Part shown: positions 24,933 to 37,015 of the stretch, piece by piece
Layout of the letters: each line of letters opens with the position of its first letter
Position numbering within the stretch: position 1 is the first letter of the stretch
Source: Saxidomus purpurata
Taxonomy: Eukaryota > Mollusca > Bivalvia > Venerida > Veneridae
Length of the DNA: 64,000 bases
Assembly (NCBI GenBank): GCA_022818135.1
Contig: JAFMSR010000008.1
Location: 5,697,679-5,761,678 of the forward strand
Direction: 5' to 3'
Program-made: the position numbers and the translations under genes
Notes under the pieces: model-generated
The model's database searches: none
Told to the model about the DNA's origin: nothing
The model's input: the letters and a program-made list of their open reading frames with translations, nothing else

Positions 24933-25828
24933 TTATTTATCTTTGGAAATAAATTTGCACAATAACATGTTACCCGTCGGATGTGTCACTGTCACATTAT
25001 CATACAAGTATCGTTCGCTGTAACAGCAACACTCTGTGCCATTGGTGCATAACGGAAAACAATGTTCGCCAAAATGTATAGCAAGTTTGTTCTTCGGACA
25101 AAGCTTGCAAGTACAAAGATCGTCTTCAGCTAGCAATAGACAGAATGGTCAAATTTGCATTCAATATCAGTTGTATTTTATTATAAGATGTAGTTGAAAC
25201 CAAACTCGACCGAAGTACATTGTTGATAAATACTAGATCTAGGCCGAAACAAGAAGATGTAAATGTCATAGACATGTCTGTGTTGGGTTTAAAAAGTTGG
25301 GGAAACCGTGTAAAAGTCGACTACTTGAGATTGACTAAATGTCCCATACTTAATAAATTCAGATTCTGTCACGACAGCCGCAGCGATTAAGAAATAATTC
25401 GAATTTTTGAGACAGAATCGATATCACAATAGAGTTGAAATAAATATTGATATGCCTTAACAAATACAGTACATTATTATGCTATAATGCAATGGCGCTG
25501 TTAAAAGAACTCAAAGTTGCCCCCTCACCAACATTCACACATAATTCAAGTTTTAAAGTCTTAATCGACGATTGCAGACGAAAACGTAAACAAATATACA
25601 AGATAAATCTATCAAAACTGTATTCCTACACCCTCCAAAAAAGATCCATGACAATGAAAGCGCATCAAATTGCATGGAAACAATAGTTTCAAAAGGTCTG
25701 TCCTGGAAATAAAAAATGCGTTTATTATATGTATATTGAAAAATAAGGTACATACATTGTGACTCCACAATGTGCAGACCGACAATAAAGAACACTCCCA
25801 GAAGTACCAACACGAATTTACTGTCCAT
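24933..25828 (-). CDS. Secreted cysteine-rich protein, two exons
   Basis: Exon 1 (25756-25828) encodes 24 residues, MDSKFVLVLLGVFFIVGLHI and on to VESQ, a clear signal peptide, and stops at a GTATGT donor. Exon 2 (24933-25129) follows a TCTATTGCTAG acceptor and ends in TAA. Exon 1 leaves one base and exon 2 supplies two, so the frame is kept. The predicted protein is about 90 residues. The mature part has nine cysteines (CTC, LC, HC, LC, a CCC triplet and a last LLC) and two N-glycosylation sequons, NGT and NVT. AATAAA overlaps the stop codon. I do not recognise the family. It is unrelated in cysteine pattern to the peptides at 4934 and 13398. The gene model is inferred from sequence only. 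Confidence 0.6.
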
Positions 25829-26734
25829 CCTTTCTCGAGTTTAAAATAGTTTAGGAATAGTTTTAAAATAACTTTACTTTCTACTCCTTCTGTGGCTTTC
25901 AGTGAAATGATCGTTTGCGGTAGAGCTATAAGTAACGTACCATCAGAGTCACGTGTCTCGTCTGTACCTAAAGGTGGTATATCTGCAGAACCAAAACAAC
26001 ATTGTTTTCATTTTGGGTTATCTCATTTTTATTTGATATTCTTGTGAAGCCTGATGGTTGTGTTGCTACAGTTTAACAGCATGAAATAATACGTGATGTT
26101 ATACGTTCTCTTCGTCTTTTACCCTGCGTGATCGAGTTAGATAAAGTAAATGATATATATTTATTATAATTATTCATCATAGTCGATAAAAGTGCAAAAA
26201 CGGTCCTTTTAACGTATTCGATCTGTAATGTCATTCTCTTAGAACAGACACCACTCATTTGAACGAAAGTCTTCAGAAAGTCTTTCCTTTTCATTACATT
26301 TAGTATAACATATTGGATTTGAACAGTTTTTGCAATTATTCATGATTCGTATTATGTTGAATCCGGGTAATATAGACAACCAAAGATAATATGAATTTCT
26401 CAGGTTTTGTCATATATTACTGTATCCAATGCCTTTTTGGCAGATTTCTTTAATACTTTGTTCATGATGCAAAGATCTTCACACAAAAAATACATATTTC
26501 TAACACATAAGCATATAGGAAAAAGCCTGTATTTTATTTTACGATAAAATACAGCACGTTTTTCCAAGGACGACGTGCCTTAAATGACGTAACGACGTGA
26601 CGTATGTAAACAAGCGCGTCCAATCGTTTCTCGCGTTTTAAGGTTACAATGATTTACTACTACGCGTTAAATAAAGTTCGGCTTGTTTTCAAAGAAAATA
26701 ACGTGTTAGAATCGAAATAACAAATTGTTCCCTA
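25829..26734. other. No gene seen; short hairpin at 26529-26556
   Basis: The stretch includes the upstream region of the minus-strand secreted-protein gene, with no clear TATA box. A short perfect hairpin, CTGTATTTTAT with ATAAAATACAG, lies at 26529-26556 and shares its arm with the larger palindrome at 26735. Confidence 0.4.
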
Positions 26735-26870
26735 TATTTTGTCGTAGAATAAAATATAGTCAGTCATTTGGATGCGAATAATTAAATCACTCGTGCTACG
26801 CACTCGTGATTGAATTACTACGCATCCAAATTCCTGACTATATTTTATTCAACGATAAAATACAGGGAGA
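26735..26870. repeat. Long near-perfect palindrome
   Basis: Arms of about 65 bases meet near 26800. The left arm holds AATAAAATATAGTCAGTCAT and GGATGCGAATAATT; the right arm mirrors them with few mismatches. The tip is CTCGTGCTACGCACTCGTG. It resembles a fold-back MITE. Confidence 0.75.
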
Positions 26871-27753
26871 CATTTATTATTTCTTAAGTAAGAAGCCCTT
26901 ACAGCTTATTTTCACTTTAGTTCTGATGTTAAAAAATCATCACTGTATGCATTTTACATATCGAGGGGTTAGTGCCAGAACCTGCTATGTCAATATTTTG
27001 AAATTTTTCAGGAGGACCATTTTTTATTCTTATTTGTTAAAAAATTGATTTATAAAAAACGGACGCTGCAGTTTTATTTATATTTACTTTATTCAACATA
27101 TAGTATACATGATTTAACTGCTTATACTGTAAATAGTGTCAAAATTGATAAAGTTGTTCTGGCTCCGAAAAGCCCCTTCAATGTTGTTGATAAGCTATAC
27201 CAAAACGTTCTAAGCAAAGATAGCTGGGTTTGGCATTTAACATTTGATAGTATTAGTTGATGCTCAAGTGTGCCAGAACATGCTATAAAATGATAGCTTA
27301 TGAAACTTGTTCATATTGCAGTTGTTCAGGTGGACCAGAACATTCTATAAAAAGATGAGAGTTTCTAGCAGTGGCAAATATTTGGATAAAATGAATTTTC
27401 AGTTGTACCAAAACATGATATAGAGAAATAGATCATTCTGGCAAGTTGAGTTTAATATTTATAACTATATTTTTCAAGTCCAAATTGACCTAAAATTAGA
27501 TGGCTGCATTTGGCTCATTGAGTACATTAACGCCTTCAGACAAGAGTATTTCAAGCTTATTTTTCATTTACTGACTAGTTGTATCTATTGTATGAACAAG
27601 TGGTAAACATGTGCTTTATGCAACACTTCTAAAAGTATTTTCCTACACATAATTTCATGTATTTCAGCAGCAAGATGCATGCTGGATTTATTTGCACATG
27701 TAAAAGCACATCTACAGACAAATCTAAGCTGTCAATCAAAACACACTGTATGG
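26871..27753. other. No gene; faint degenerate repeats
   Basis: Weak recurring phrases of the type CCAGAACATGCTATA occur at about 26970, 27270, 27335 and 27410. No coding evidence. Confidence 0.35.
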
Positions 27754-29370
27754 TTAGTCATAATCTGATTCATTGCTTGATTCTTCATTCATGTCCGGTC
27801 CAGGGAGACAAACATTTTTATTGCTACTTGATGGTAAAGATTTGTAATAATCATAAATTCTTGAGGAATTCGTCCAGTTTTGCACAACGGCATGCAGTAA
27901 ATCTTTTTTCTTTGCAGAAGATATTGGCAGCTTTGACTGATATTTCATTGGCAAAGACTCACTTGCGCTGCTCTGCTGCCTTCTGGATCCAGTAATCCTC
28001 AATTTTTCAAATTCGTCATCTTTAATAGATCTCATCCATTTCATTTTTGTCCAAAGAACCTTTACCCCTGCTTCCGTTTTCTTTTGTGCCTTCATGCTGT
28101 TACTCTGGTATGGTTTATAGTCTATGATGTCAGTGTGTTTTAGCGGTACAACCTTATTCCCTTCCAGTGATTTACACAATTCATGCCTTAGAAGTGATGG
28201 ATCAATACCAACTTGTTTACCACTGGCTTCAGAGAAGCAGTTGCCATATGGTTTAAGTTTGTCTATTACAAGGTTATTTGCTGCTAGTACCGACTCTACT
28301 TTTGCTGTCTGTTTTTCAATTAATTGTTGCTGCTGATTAGCAACATGCACAGACTGCTTTAAAGTCTGTATTTGAACTTCTACAGATGCATTTGTACTTT
28401 TTTCATTAATTGAATGCGAATTGTTTTTCTTTGGTCTTTTCTTTTTCAACTTTCTTGGCTAAGACTTCTCTTTGTCGCCTTTCTTCTTATTGATCATTTT
28501 TTACAGTTTTCTCCCATTCTCTTTTAAATGACTTGACCTTCTGGTTTTTTCAAGCCTTGCTTTACTGACTGCATTCTGAAACTCACTCTCTGTTGAATTG
28601 ATGTCTTCCTCTTTTTCTGGGTCATAGCTATTATCTGTATCCGAGTTTTTGTAGAGGGGTGTATTCCAAGCACGCTTAGCATATACACGGAGAGGAACAT
28701 CATCATCAGAACTGCTAACATATTTCAATTTCTGTCTTGTTTTGCGTTTCTTCACACGTCGTTTGTGCGTAAGTGTCCCTTGTTTGTCATTTTGGATGTC
28801 ACTTTTATCAGACAAACAGCACAATGACATACCTGATTCATTCATAGTGCAATCTCCCTCTGATTCTGTTTGTCTGACACATTTCTTTACTGGTTAAAAA
28901 ACTGGGCTTAACACTGTGTAAGATTCACTATCAATGACGTTTAGTTTGTCTGTTGCTTTTTCAGCTGCATCAATTACACTGTTCGTTTCACTGCTTGCAT
29001 TTCCAAGTTGGCATTCTGTTTTGTCATGTGGAATCAATATTGTGTCCGTTTTACCACTATTTGTTACACTTTCAGGCTTATCTGTGCTACTATTGCTTTC
29101 TGGTAAACTTCTGTCATTTGTGTTATTTTCATCACATTTACTAATTTTGTCGTTTTCATTATTTTCCCCTACTCTTTCATCACAATTTTGTGCATTAGAT
29201 GTATGTGAAGTATTGCAAGATACATTGTCTGTTTCACTGGCTGGGATCTGTGTATTCCCTAATCCTTGCATATCTTCTTTGTTAGTAAATACTTCCTTGG
29301 ATAAGGGCTCATCAACACACTGTGATATACATCTTCCTTCGGCGTCAGACAAATCACTCCAAACACGCAT
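27754..29370 (-). pseudogene. Relic of a roughly 540-codon low-complexity protein gene
   Basis: Three minus-strand frames lie in one register: 28894-29370, 28501-28845 and 27754-28449. They are separated only by a TAA at 28894-28896, a TAA at 28501-28503 and a TAG near 28459. Part 1 is acidic and Ser/Thr/Asn-rich. Part 2 is basic, then has an SSSDDD cluster. Part 3 has a Lys-rich start, a glutamine run (QQQQ) and a conserved-looking body ending in an acidic ESSNESDYD tail. Between about 28560 and 28420 a neighbouring frame reads as a better charged helix, so two compensating frameshifts are also likely. No domain is recognised. It could be an accessory protein of a dead transposon or a processed pseudogene. 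Confidence 0.5.
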
Positions 29371-29791
29371 ATTTTTTTTCCGAGAAAAATGATGTCAATA
29401 AGAAAAATAGACGAAATCCGTGTGCGAAGTTGTTGTTATGCAGTTTTATGCACCTTATCTTTGGACCATGTGTTAAAACAAATTGAAAGCAGATGTTACA
29501 TAACTTCCTTTCAAGAAATATTCAATAGTTGTTGTATGACGATTGTTTTTAAGTCAGTATTCACTGACTGCATCTATGGAAGATGTGTATGATATGTTTT
29601 TGTATGCTGCCGCTTGCAACATATCTGTAAAATGTATTATTATAATGGACAACAGGTGCTAGTGTCTACACATTGATTGCTCATTCAACATGACCGGCAG
29701 TTACACATATTGATGTAAGATACACAAGGCTACAACAATTACTGCAGCTACGGAAGACGTTCTCCTTGCCTGTGGTGTACATGCCTCGTTG

Positions 29792-30045
29792 TAGGCCTGC
29801 AGACTATGCATGGATAGTCTGCAAATATGCAGAGTATGCATGTATAGTCTGCACACATGCAGAGTATGCATGGTATAGGCTGCAGGAATGCAGATTATGC
29901 ATGGTATTGGTATAGTCTGCAGACATGCAGATAATGCATGGTATAGTCTGCAGACTGCAGACTATGCATGGTATACTCCTATCTGCAGATTATGCATGGT
30001 ATAGTATGCAGACCTGCAGAGTATACATGGTATTTTCTGCAGTAT
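29792..30045. repeat. Minisatellite of about 35-bp self-complementary units
   Basis: Seven or eight units of the form AGTCTGCAGACATGCAGA, then TATGCATGGTAT. Both TCTGCAGA and ATGCAT are palindromes, so each unit can fold or pair with its neighbours. Confidence 0.75.
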
Positions 30046-30479
30046 ATTTGACTGTTTTGTAGTTTGTGGTGGTAAATTCAATTACTCCTTCTACAGTGTA
30101 CATTGTTTTCTCTATATTCAATTACTCCTACTACAGTGTACACTCCAGTGTACACAATTTACAGTGTAATGATAATAATAACAACTGCTGTTACAGTAAT
30201 AATTTCTTTATTTCCAGAAGTTAACAGTGTAGGTTATACAAAAAGTGCAAATAACGAATACCCCGTAGGCCTTTTAATGAATAATGAACAAAATAAGACC
30301 AAAAACACCAATTTTCAAGTATCTAAGAAATGAAAAGCTGTAAACCAACCTTAATTTTATTAGCAAGGACAGACCCTAACACATATATTTGGCGTTAGTG
30401 TACCTGTATCTGGTGTGCGTTCAATTATTTAAAGTATACATGTATCTTCTGTTCGATTCTACAGTATGATTTTATCAAG

Positions 30480-31552
30480 GAAAACATCCGACTCAAAGTT
30501 TATGAAGATCCAATGAAAAATGCAACCTCTATTGCATGATACATATGGTTAATTTTTGATAATAACTTGTGACATTTTAACCCAAGATGACCCATATTCG
30601 AACTCAACCTAGATTTCTTTAAGACAGTCATTCTGACCAAGTTTCATAAAGATCGAATGAAATATAGGCCATGACGGCCCTTTATCGCTCACCAGAGACC
30701 TGCTTATGTCAATATGTGACTAAAGTTAGTTCAGCCTTAAACTACATATCATTAACACAAACATTCTGTTTGACCTGGACTGCTGACCAATTTACATGAG
30801 GATGGGTTGTAACTGTCATCTGTATGGTATACACATGGTTTTTAATCTGTGACTTAGTTTCTGACTCAAGATGAACCACATTCAACCTTGATCTAGATTG
30901 CATTAAGATAACCATTATGTCCAAGTTTCATGAAGATTCAATGCATTCACAAGTGGTTGCTATGACTTGACCCTGTGACCTAAGTTTTGAACCCAGATGA
31001 CCAATATGCAAACTCTATCTAGAATACATCAAGATAGCCATTCTGACCAAGTTTCATAAAGATCCAATGAAATATGCAACCTATATTGCATACACAGGGT
31101 TTTTCTATGATTTGACCCCATGACTTAGTTCTTTAGCCCAGATGATCCATATTACAAATATGGCCTTGAGTCATTAAGGCAGTCATTCTTACCAAGTTTC
31201 ATGAAGATCCAATTAAAAATGCAATCTCTATTGCATACACAAGGTTTTTCAATGATTTTACCCCGTGACCTAGCTTTCGACCCAAAATGACCCATACTTG
31301 AATTCGACCTAGATTTTATCAAGGTTATCATACTGACTAGGTTTCATGAAAATTCAAAGATAAATCCAACCTCTATTGCATAAACATGTGAGTGACTAGG
31401 TTTTTCTTTGATTTGACCCCGTGACCCAGTTTTTGACCCCAGATGACCATATTCGAACTCAAAAAAGATTTCATCAAGGCAGCCATTCTGACCAAGTTTC
31501 ACCTAGATCCAATGAAAATAAGCAGATTATATTGCATACACAAGGTTAAGTG

Positions 31553-31592
<40 letters not shown>

Positions 31593-31600
31593 AGACTGAC
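30480..31600. repeat. Tandem repeat array ending in an (ACAG)n microsatellite
   Basis: About seven units of roughly 160-170 bases with CCAAGTTTCATGAAGATCCA, ACCTCTATTGCATACACA, GATTTGACCCCGTGACC and CAGATGACCCATATTCGAACTC. The array ends in (GACA)n at about 31555-31591. It is non-coding. Confidence 0.75.
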
Positions 31601-31770
31601 ATCAGACGATCACAATAAACCATGAGCATTTTGGCTGAAAAAACTATGTTAACAGCATTATCTATAGAAGACTTCTACATCATAATCACTTAATACTTAA
31701 TTGACCATCTTGGACAGAAATTATGGACCATCGTGCTCTTGTGAAATAAACTCAACTAGGTCATTTAAGA

Positions 31771-32201
31771 ACAAGAGGGCCATAATGGCACAATATCGCT
31801 CATCTGAGTACTAATGCATCTGCTGCTAAGAGAGTCAGTGGTTGCTTGGAAAGTTAGTGGTTGCTATAGGAACTCATTGGAAGCTTGGATTTTCCTATAA
31901 CTCAATATAAAGAAAAGGGACCCCCCCTCACACACACAGGCGTGGTCAATTTTGATCCAAGGGGCTTGATTTGAACAAACTAAATAGAGGAACATTAATT
32001 GTTGCCATATCAACCAGAGTTCTACATAGAATGGAATTCTTTGAGCAACTTTGGTAGAGCTTCAGACAAGGAACATCCCTGCCAAGTTTAACATTAACAT
32101 TGGCCATTGGCCCAGTGGTTTCAGAGGAGATGTCGACGGACGACGAACAGTTATTCATCCGTAAAGCTCAACCTGGCACAAAGTGCCAGGTGAGCTAATA
32201 A
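31771..32201 (+). repeat. Second ACAAGAGGGCC...GGTGAGCTAATA repeat
   Basis: Starts ACAAGAGGGCCATAATGGC and ends in a GCTCAACCTGGC/GCCAGGTGAGC hairpin followed by TAATA. It is shorter than the copy at 23289, having a single internal unit. Confidence 0.7.
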
Positions 32202-32768
32202 TTAAATCAAAACAGGAGATAGATTTCCATCCTGTTTGACTAGAAAAAATCAAACACTTTCAATCACTTTGAACACATGACAAACCTGAGCAGGTTGTCA
32301 ATCAGATTTTGGCCATGTTACAGAATTGTTTGAAACTTTAAAAACTGATCAATTACACTCATTTATGTTCACTTAGCGCTTAATTCAAGTAAGATTTTCA
32401 CTGGAGGTATTTTTAAAATTTGATTTCCCTATCCTGGTTGTCCAACCAAGATAGAGTTATTTTATCATAAGTACAAATTTGATGTACACATACGTTGCCT
32501 AAGGAGAGATATAGATATAAAACCTATTGTATTATAGTTGTAAAATGTTTGCATTAAAAATTATATATTTAGATGAAATTCATTAGAAATGCAATTTTGA
32601 AAAATTATTATTACCTCCAATTACCTATCTTGGTTGCGCACCCAAGATAGATTGGAAATAAATGAATTCAGAAGCTACACGTAGTTTTAAAACTTGCCTT
32701 TTGGTTCAGAATGTTAAAATATTTGTATATCTATCCAATGCAAATTATATCGTATATGTTATGAAAAC

Positions 32769-33312
32769 ATGATTCAATCCGATGCAAATTTTAAATGGCT
32801 ATCCTTCGTTAAAAATATTTTGAATGAAACCGATAATACCTATATATGGAACAACCAAAATAATTTGAACTTAATTGATCAATTTGTACAAAATTGGGGT
32901 AGTCTGATGACAAATTCGTCCAAAGGATTTAATTATCGTTTATTTAAACATGACTTCAAATTAGAACCGTATCTATTAAAAGTTCCGTATAATCTTAGAT
33001 TGAGTTTATTCCATCTAAGAACAGCGAATAATAAAATTCCCGTCGAAAAAGGTCGTTGGCGGCAATCATATTCTTTCATACGAAGAGAGAAAATGTCGTC
33101 TTTGTCCACTAAATGATTTAGGAGACGAACTACATTATGTACTAAAATGTCCCTTTTTCGGGGATGAGCGTAAACGATATATTCCTAGGTACTACTACAC
33201 GCACTCTAATGTTCTTAAATTCAGCGAGTTAATGTGCGCATCTTCTGAAAAAATTCTAGTTGATATTGCCTTGTTTGCCCGTATCATTATCAACGCGTTT
33301 AACAATATCTAA
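32769..33312 (+). pseudogene. 3' end of a LINE reverse transcriptase ORF
   Basis: Residues from 32769 include FNYRLFKHDFKLEPYL and LRLSLFHLRTANNKIPVEKG. A one-base frame change near 33077-33090 leads into CRLCPLNDLGDELHYVLKCP and ends at TAA 33310-33312. The CxLC...GDExHY...KCP zinc-knuckle-like tail is, to my knowledge, typical of the C-terminus of non-LTR retrotransposon polyproteins in corals and bivalves. The catalytic reverse transcriptase and endonuclease domains are absent, as in 5'-truncated LINE insertions. Confidence 0.65.
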
Positions 33313-36300
33313 CTTAAACTACCGTCTACAAAATTACGATTATGCATATTTGATCGTGCCAATATTAGTACTCGTAGATAAAAAGCAGTAAACTTACGTC
33401 TTTCTGGTGCACGCTAATTGTTATCATCACACGTATAATCCATTAAGCATGAATATTGTCACATCTTATTTACATGTTAATATTGAAATCAATCCACACC
33501 TACTGTTACACATTTTATAAACAAGTAAAAAATTGCTGCAAGATGCAGCAAAGAGATGGTTGCACGGCCGAAAGAACAACAGATGTTTGTGATATTGTCT
33601 TGTATCAGTGAAGATGTATTTCAGAATTTATAGATGTTCCTGTTTATAAATATTCAAATTTTTATGAATGGTGTTCTTAAAGTACCATTCTCAATTGAGC
33701 AGATCGATAGAAAATGGTCAGTGGCATTATGCAATAATGAGGGATATTCAAAATAACAAAAAAATCTGCAGTGGTAATTTCACATTCCAGCGATCTGCAA
33801 AAGATATATTTTGGTATTTTATTCGCCTCATTGCAGCAAATATTCTTGCTAAGAACTAAATGATCATCTCAGCTAATGAAGTGTACACAATGATGTGATC
33901 CTGAACTCCTATGATCTGGAACTGCATTATTAACTGTAGGAGAACAGTCATATGAGCATGTCATTAATTGTCAACTGTAGTCCAAATAATTAGACTGAAA
34001 AAGTTGTCATTTTATGTTCAACATTCAATATTCTGACATTTTACATCTTTTACTATCAAAGCCTTTTTCGATGTCTAAAAATTTAGTATCAAAATGGTGT
34101 AGCATAACTTTCATTTATCAAACATAACAAAAGCGGTTTCATTTATACCCATATGAAATAAAAATTATTTTGCTTCAACTATAATAGGCAAAAATGATTT
34201 ATAATCCACCATCTTGTTTCGGGCCAATTAAACTTGATCAGCATCAATTTATAAGTAAGTCATCACTTTGGACGACTTGCTAAAACTTTAGTTTAGTCTA
34301 CAATATCAAACAACGCATGTGTAGTAACACTCAAAATGCGTTGATAACAAAAACATAATAAATTGTTGGTACTAACTAACCTTCTTTACAGAATCCACTT
34401 TTCCAAATTTCACTACGTAAACAGGTGACGTGATGTGTAAAGCAAGAATGACATAATTTTCAATAGGCATGCGCGAATAAGTTGAAAGGCTGAAAGAATC
34501 AAATCCGATTCGAAGTGCAAATATATGATCCACCAAGTAGCAAATAATCGACCAAACGGCAATGAAATAATAACAATTTCATTTTTGTGGCGATTAACAC
34601 ATGAGAATTTTAATGAGAATTTTACTTTTCGAGTGACGCAATTTTACAGAAAAATATGACTCGAAAGGAAAAAAATGGTCGAATCCGAATCCATGGCACA
34701 CTCTTAAGCCACTACTATATGCCCGGCCCTAATGGGCCGTGCAATATATTCTACATTTTGTAAACAATCTTCATCTCGTGTAAAGTGTGCATGACCTACT
34801 TTAACATTTATCAATGAATGATTTGTAATCTATTTTTAGTAGTTAAATATTGGTCACAGGTAATTAAAGCATCAACGCATGACCAGTGGTTCATCAATTT
34901 CCCACTACCAAGTTTTGAGTACTAAAAACTAGATATATGATGATCATATTAATTTCGTTTCGGAAGAGATCATCATAATTTTTAACTTTAATACTTAAGT
35001 TCTAAATAGTAAAATTAATTCTCATTTTTGTTTTTTGTTCCTTACTATTCTACAATCTTGTATTTTACTTAAATCACTCCAGCTTTGCGGACCTGTCTGT
35101 CTGAAAGAAAGGCCACAATCTTTGGAGTTTTTAGCAAAGAGAACTTAAAAATTAAAAAAATATTGTATCAGTGTTTTAAAATAGGTAATGTATCTTTACT
35201 GTAACTAAATTAATTACGTTTAACTATTTTTCTTTTTATTCTAAGACGTACTGTAGAATTTGTATAATTAAGTAACAACTGTCCCCATTATATCAATACC
35301 CACATTTTATGTACATTTATGGCTGCTATTGTCATGTTGTTATATAATGTAACCTGACAGAAATAAAATTGATGTTGAGTTGAGTTAAGTTGTAAAAGTA
35401 CAAATTATATTGAAATAAAAAAGAAATACTCAACTATTTAAATACTTTCATATTAAAGGGGAGTAATAACCAAATTTTATAAAAGTAAATAAAATGTAAA
35501 TTTCTAATAGGGATCTAACTCTATGTAATGGGTTTTTTTGTTCCTTAGATAAATCTCTAACAGAATATACAAAAAGTAAAAATTGTCATCCAATGTTGCT
35601 TAAATGTGGTTGACCACCTTTAACAGTTAGCTAAAAGCATTCAGCATCGATAAAATACAACTTAATAGTTTACGCCATAAGGCAATACGACTCATTTGCT
35701 GTTATCTACAAAGGCGCAAAACAGTTTTTTGTTGCCAGTTAAATACATATCCACCAGTACTTTCAACAAGAATATTTGGTCAATTGTGCAATGATGTTTC
35801 CCGAAACCAGCTCATTCTTCACAAAACATTGTTATTTTCAATTAAGTATTTAGCTTAAGTTAAAAAAAATGCCTTTACTCCAAAAATCACTTCATTCAAG
35901 GTCTTGTTGTTTTTACCTGAAATGAATAAAAAAAGCCACATAAGAAACTGTTAAAGATACAACACTGAAATACAGAAATTTTATAGCATAATCAATAAAT
36001 TTATCTTGTAAGTATTATAGTATTGGTTAAAGTCCCATTAGGCCTAAAAAAATATGTTTGTTTCAGGTTTCATGCCCCCCAAAAATAGGGTACGGTAGGT
36101 AGGAAGGGAATTATTTTTTTTTTTTTTGGGGGGGGGGGGGGGGTGGATTTTTGTTTATTCTCAAACAAACCAAATTCAACATTTTTTTACGCCTTAGCAA
36201 ACTGGATGTAAAATTATATAAAGCTCTTATGTTACCAAGACAGCTGCTGTCTTACCAGTTAAACTGACCCTTCTTTATTTGAAAAACTTTTCAAAACCTT

Positions 36301-36424
36301 TCCATGATTTTTTAATTAAGGGGAGTCACTGCTGAAATTCAGAATAACACGAAATTTTATTGACCCTGTTTTTCATGGAGACTAACATATTGTTAGTTAA
36401 TTTCTGGGAAAATAATGATGGGTG
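33313..36424. other. AT-rich DNA without recognised genes
   Basis: A TTGAGTTGAGTTAAGTTG tail at about 35374-35391, following an ATAAAATTG sequence, could be the 3' end of the LINE above or of another one. A T-run followed by a G-run lies at about 36113-36142. The short ORFs here show no motif. Confidence 0.4.
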
Positions 36425-36430
36425 AATTGC
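36425..36430. repeat. Target site duplication, left copy
   Basis: AATTGC immediately before the element's AGTAGTGG terminus. The same hexamer follows the right terminus at 45107-45112. Six bases is the standard target duplication length for Polintons. Confidence 0.9.
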
Positions 36431-36865
36431 AGTAGTGGTAAACGGAAGGGGGCGGGGGCAATCTCCACCGAATGGAGCCTTGCCCTTTTTTGGGTGCATG
36501 CTCCACCGAGTGGAGCTTTGCCCTTTTTGGGTGCATGCTCCACCGAGTGGAGCTTTGCCCTTTTGGGGTGCATTCTCCACCGAGTGGAGCTTTGCCCTTT
36601 GGGGGGGGGACATTTTCCACTGAGTGGAGCTTCACCCTTTTTTCAAACGACATAATCCGCATGTGTGTATAAGCCCGCTAGAGTTTTGCCCCCTTAAAGT
36701 ATTATTATCTCACTGTTCTAAATAATGACATTGCTCGGATGATGTTGGTTCCCAGCCTCTGTACTTACCTATTGGTGCGAGAACGGTAAGCGGATGGTAA
36801 GTGTTAGGTACGGGTGAGCTGCATTTCAACAAGAAATCCTGGGAGTTTGTTTATAGTTTGCGCGC
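36431..36865. repeat. Polinton left terminal inverted repeat
   Basis: About 435 bases, mirrored at 44708-45106. The outer half holds five units of about 37 bases, each centred on CTCCACCGAGTGGAG, itself a stem-loop. The right repeat has only four units, which explains its 36-base shortfall. The ORFs in all frames here are products of the repeat. Confidence 0.9.
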
Positions 36866-36962
36866 CTTCTTTTGGGTGAATTGAGTAAGTATTTAGTACT
36901 TAAACCTTTTTTCTTTTGCTGGCCCAATATGTCTGTTTAAAAGCTTTGTATACAGAAAAAAG

Positions 36963-36972
36963 TATATATAAT
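36963..36972 (+). promoter_or_regulatory. Putative TATA box of the integrase gene
   Basis: TATATATAAT lies about 50 bases before the integrase ATG at 37016 and just inside the left inverted repeat. It would give a very short 5' UTR. Confidence 0.45.
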
Positions 36973-37015
36973 ATTAAAACACAGTTTATCTTTCATGTGT
37001 GTGTGAGCAGTCACC

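Noticed and set aside
28934..29392. 152-codon plus-strand ORF, hydrophobic
   Set aside because: Antisense shadow of the acidic Ser/Thr-rich minus-strand relic; the Leu/Ser/Phe richness is the complement of Glu/Asp/Asn/Lys codons.
29792..30045. CRISPR-like array
   Set aside because: Repeats are contiguous palindromic units with no unique spacers, in a eukaryotic context; a minisatellite.
31443..31625. 60-codon ORF with a QTDRQTDRQTDR run
   Set aside because: Translation of the (ACAG)n microsatellite.
33668..33859. 63-codon ORF
   Set aside because: No recognisable motif, splice context or conservation visible.
36326..36672. Overlapping ORFs with repeated GALPF/ STEWSF-like words
   Set aside because: Produced by the tandem hairpin units of the Polinton terminal repeat, in every frame and on both strands; the right repeat gives the same at 44913-45122.
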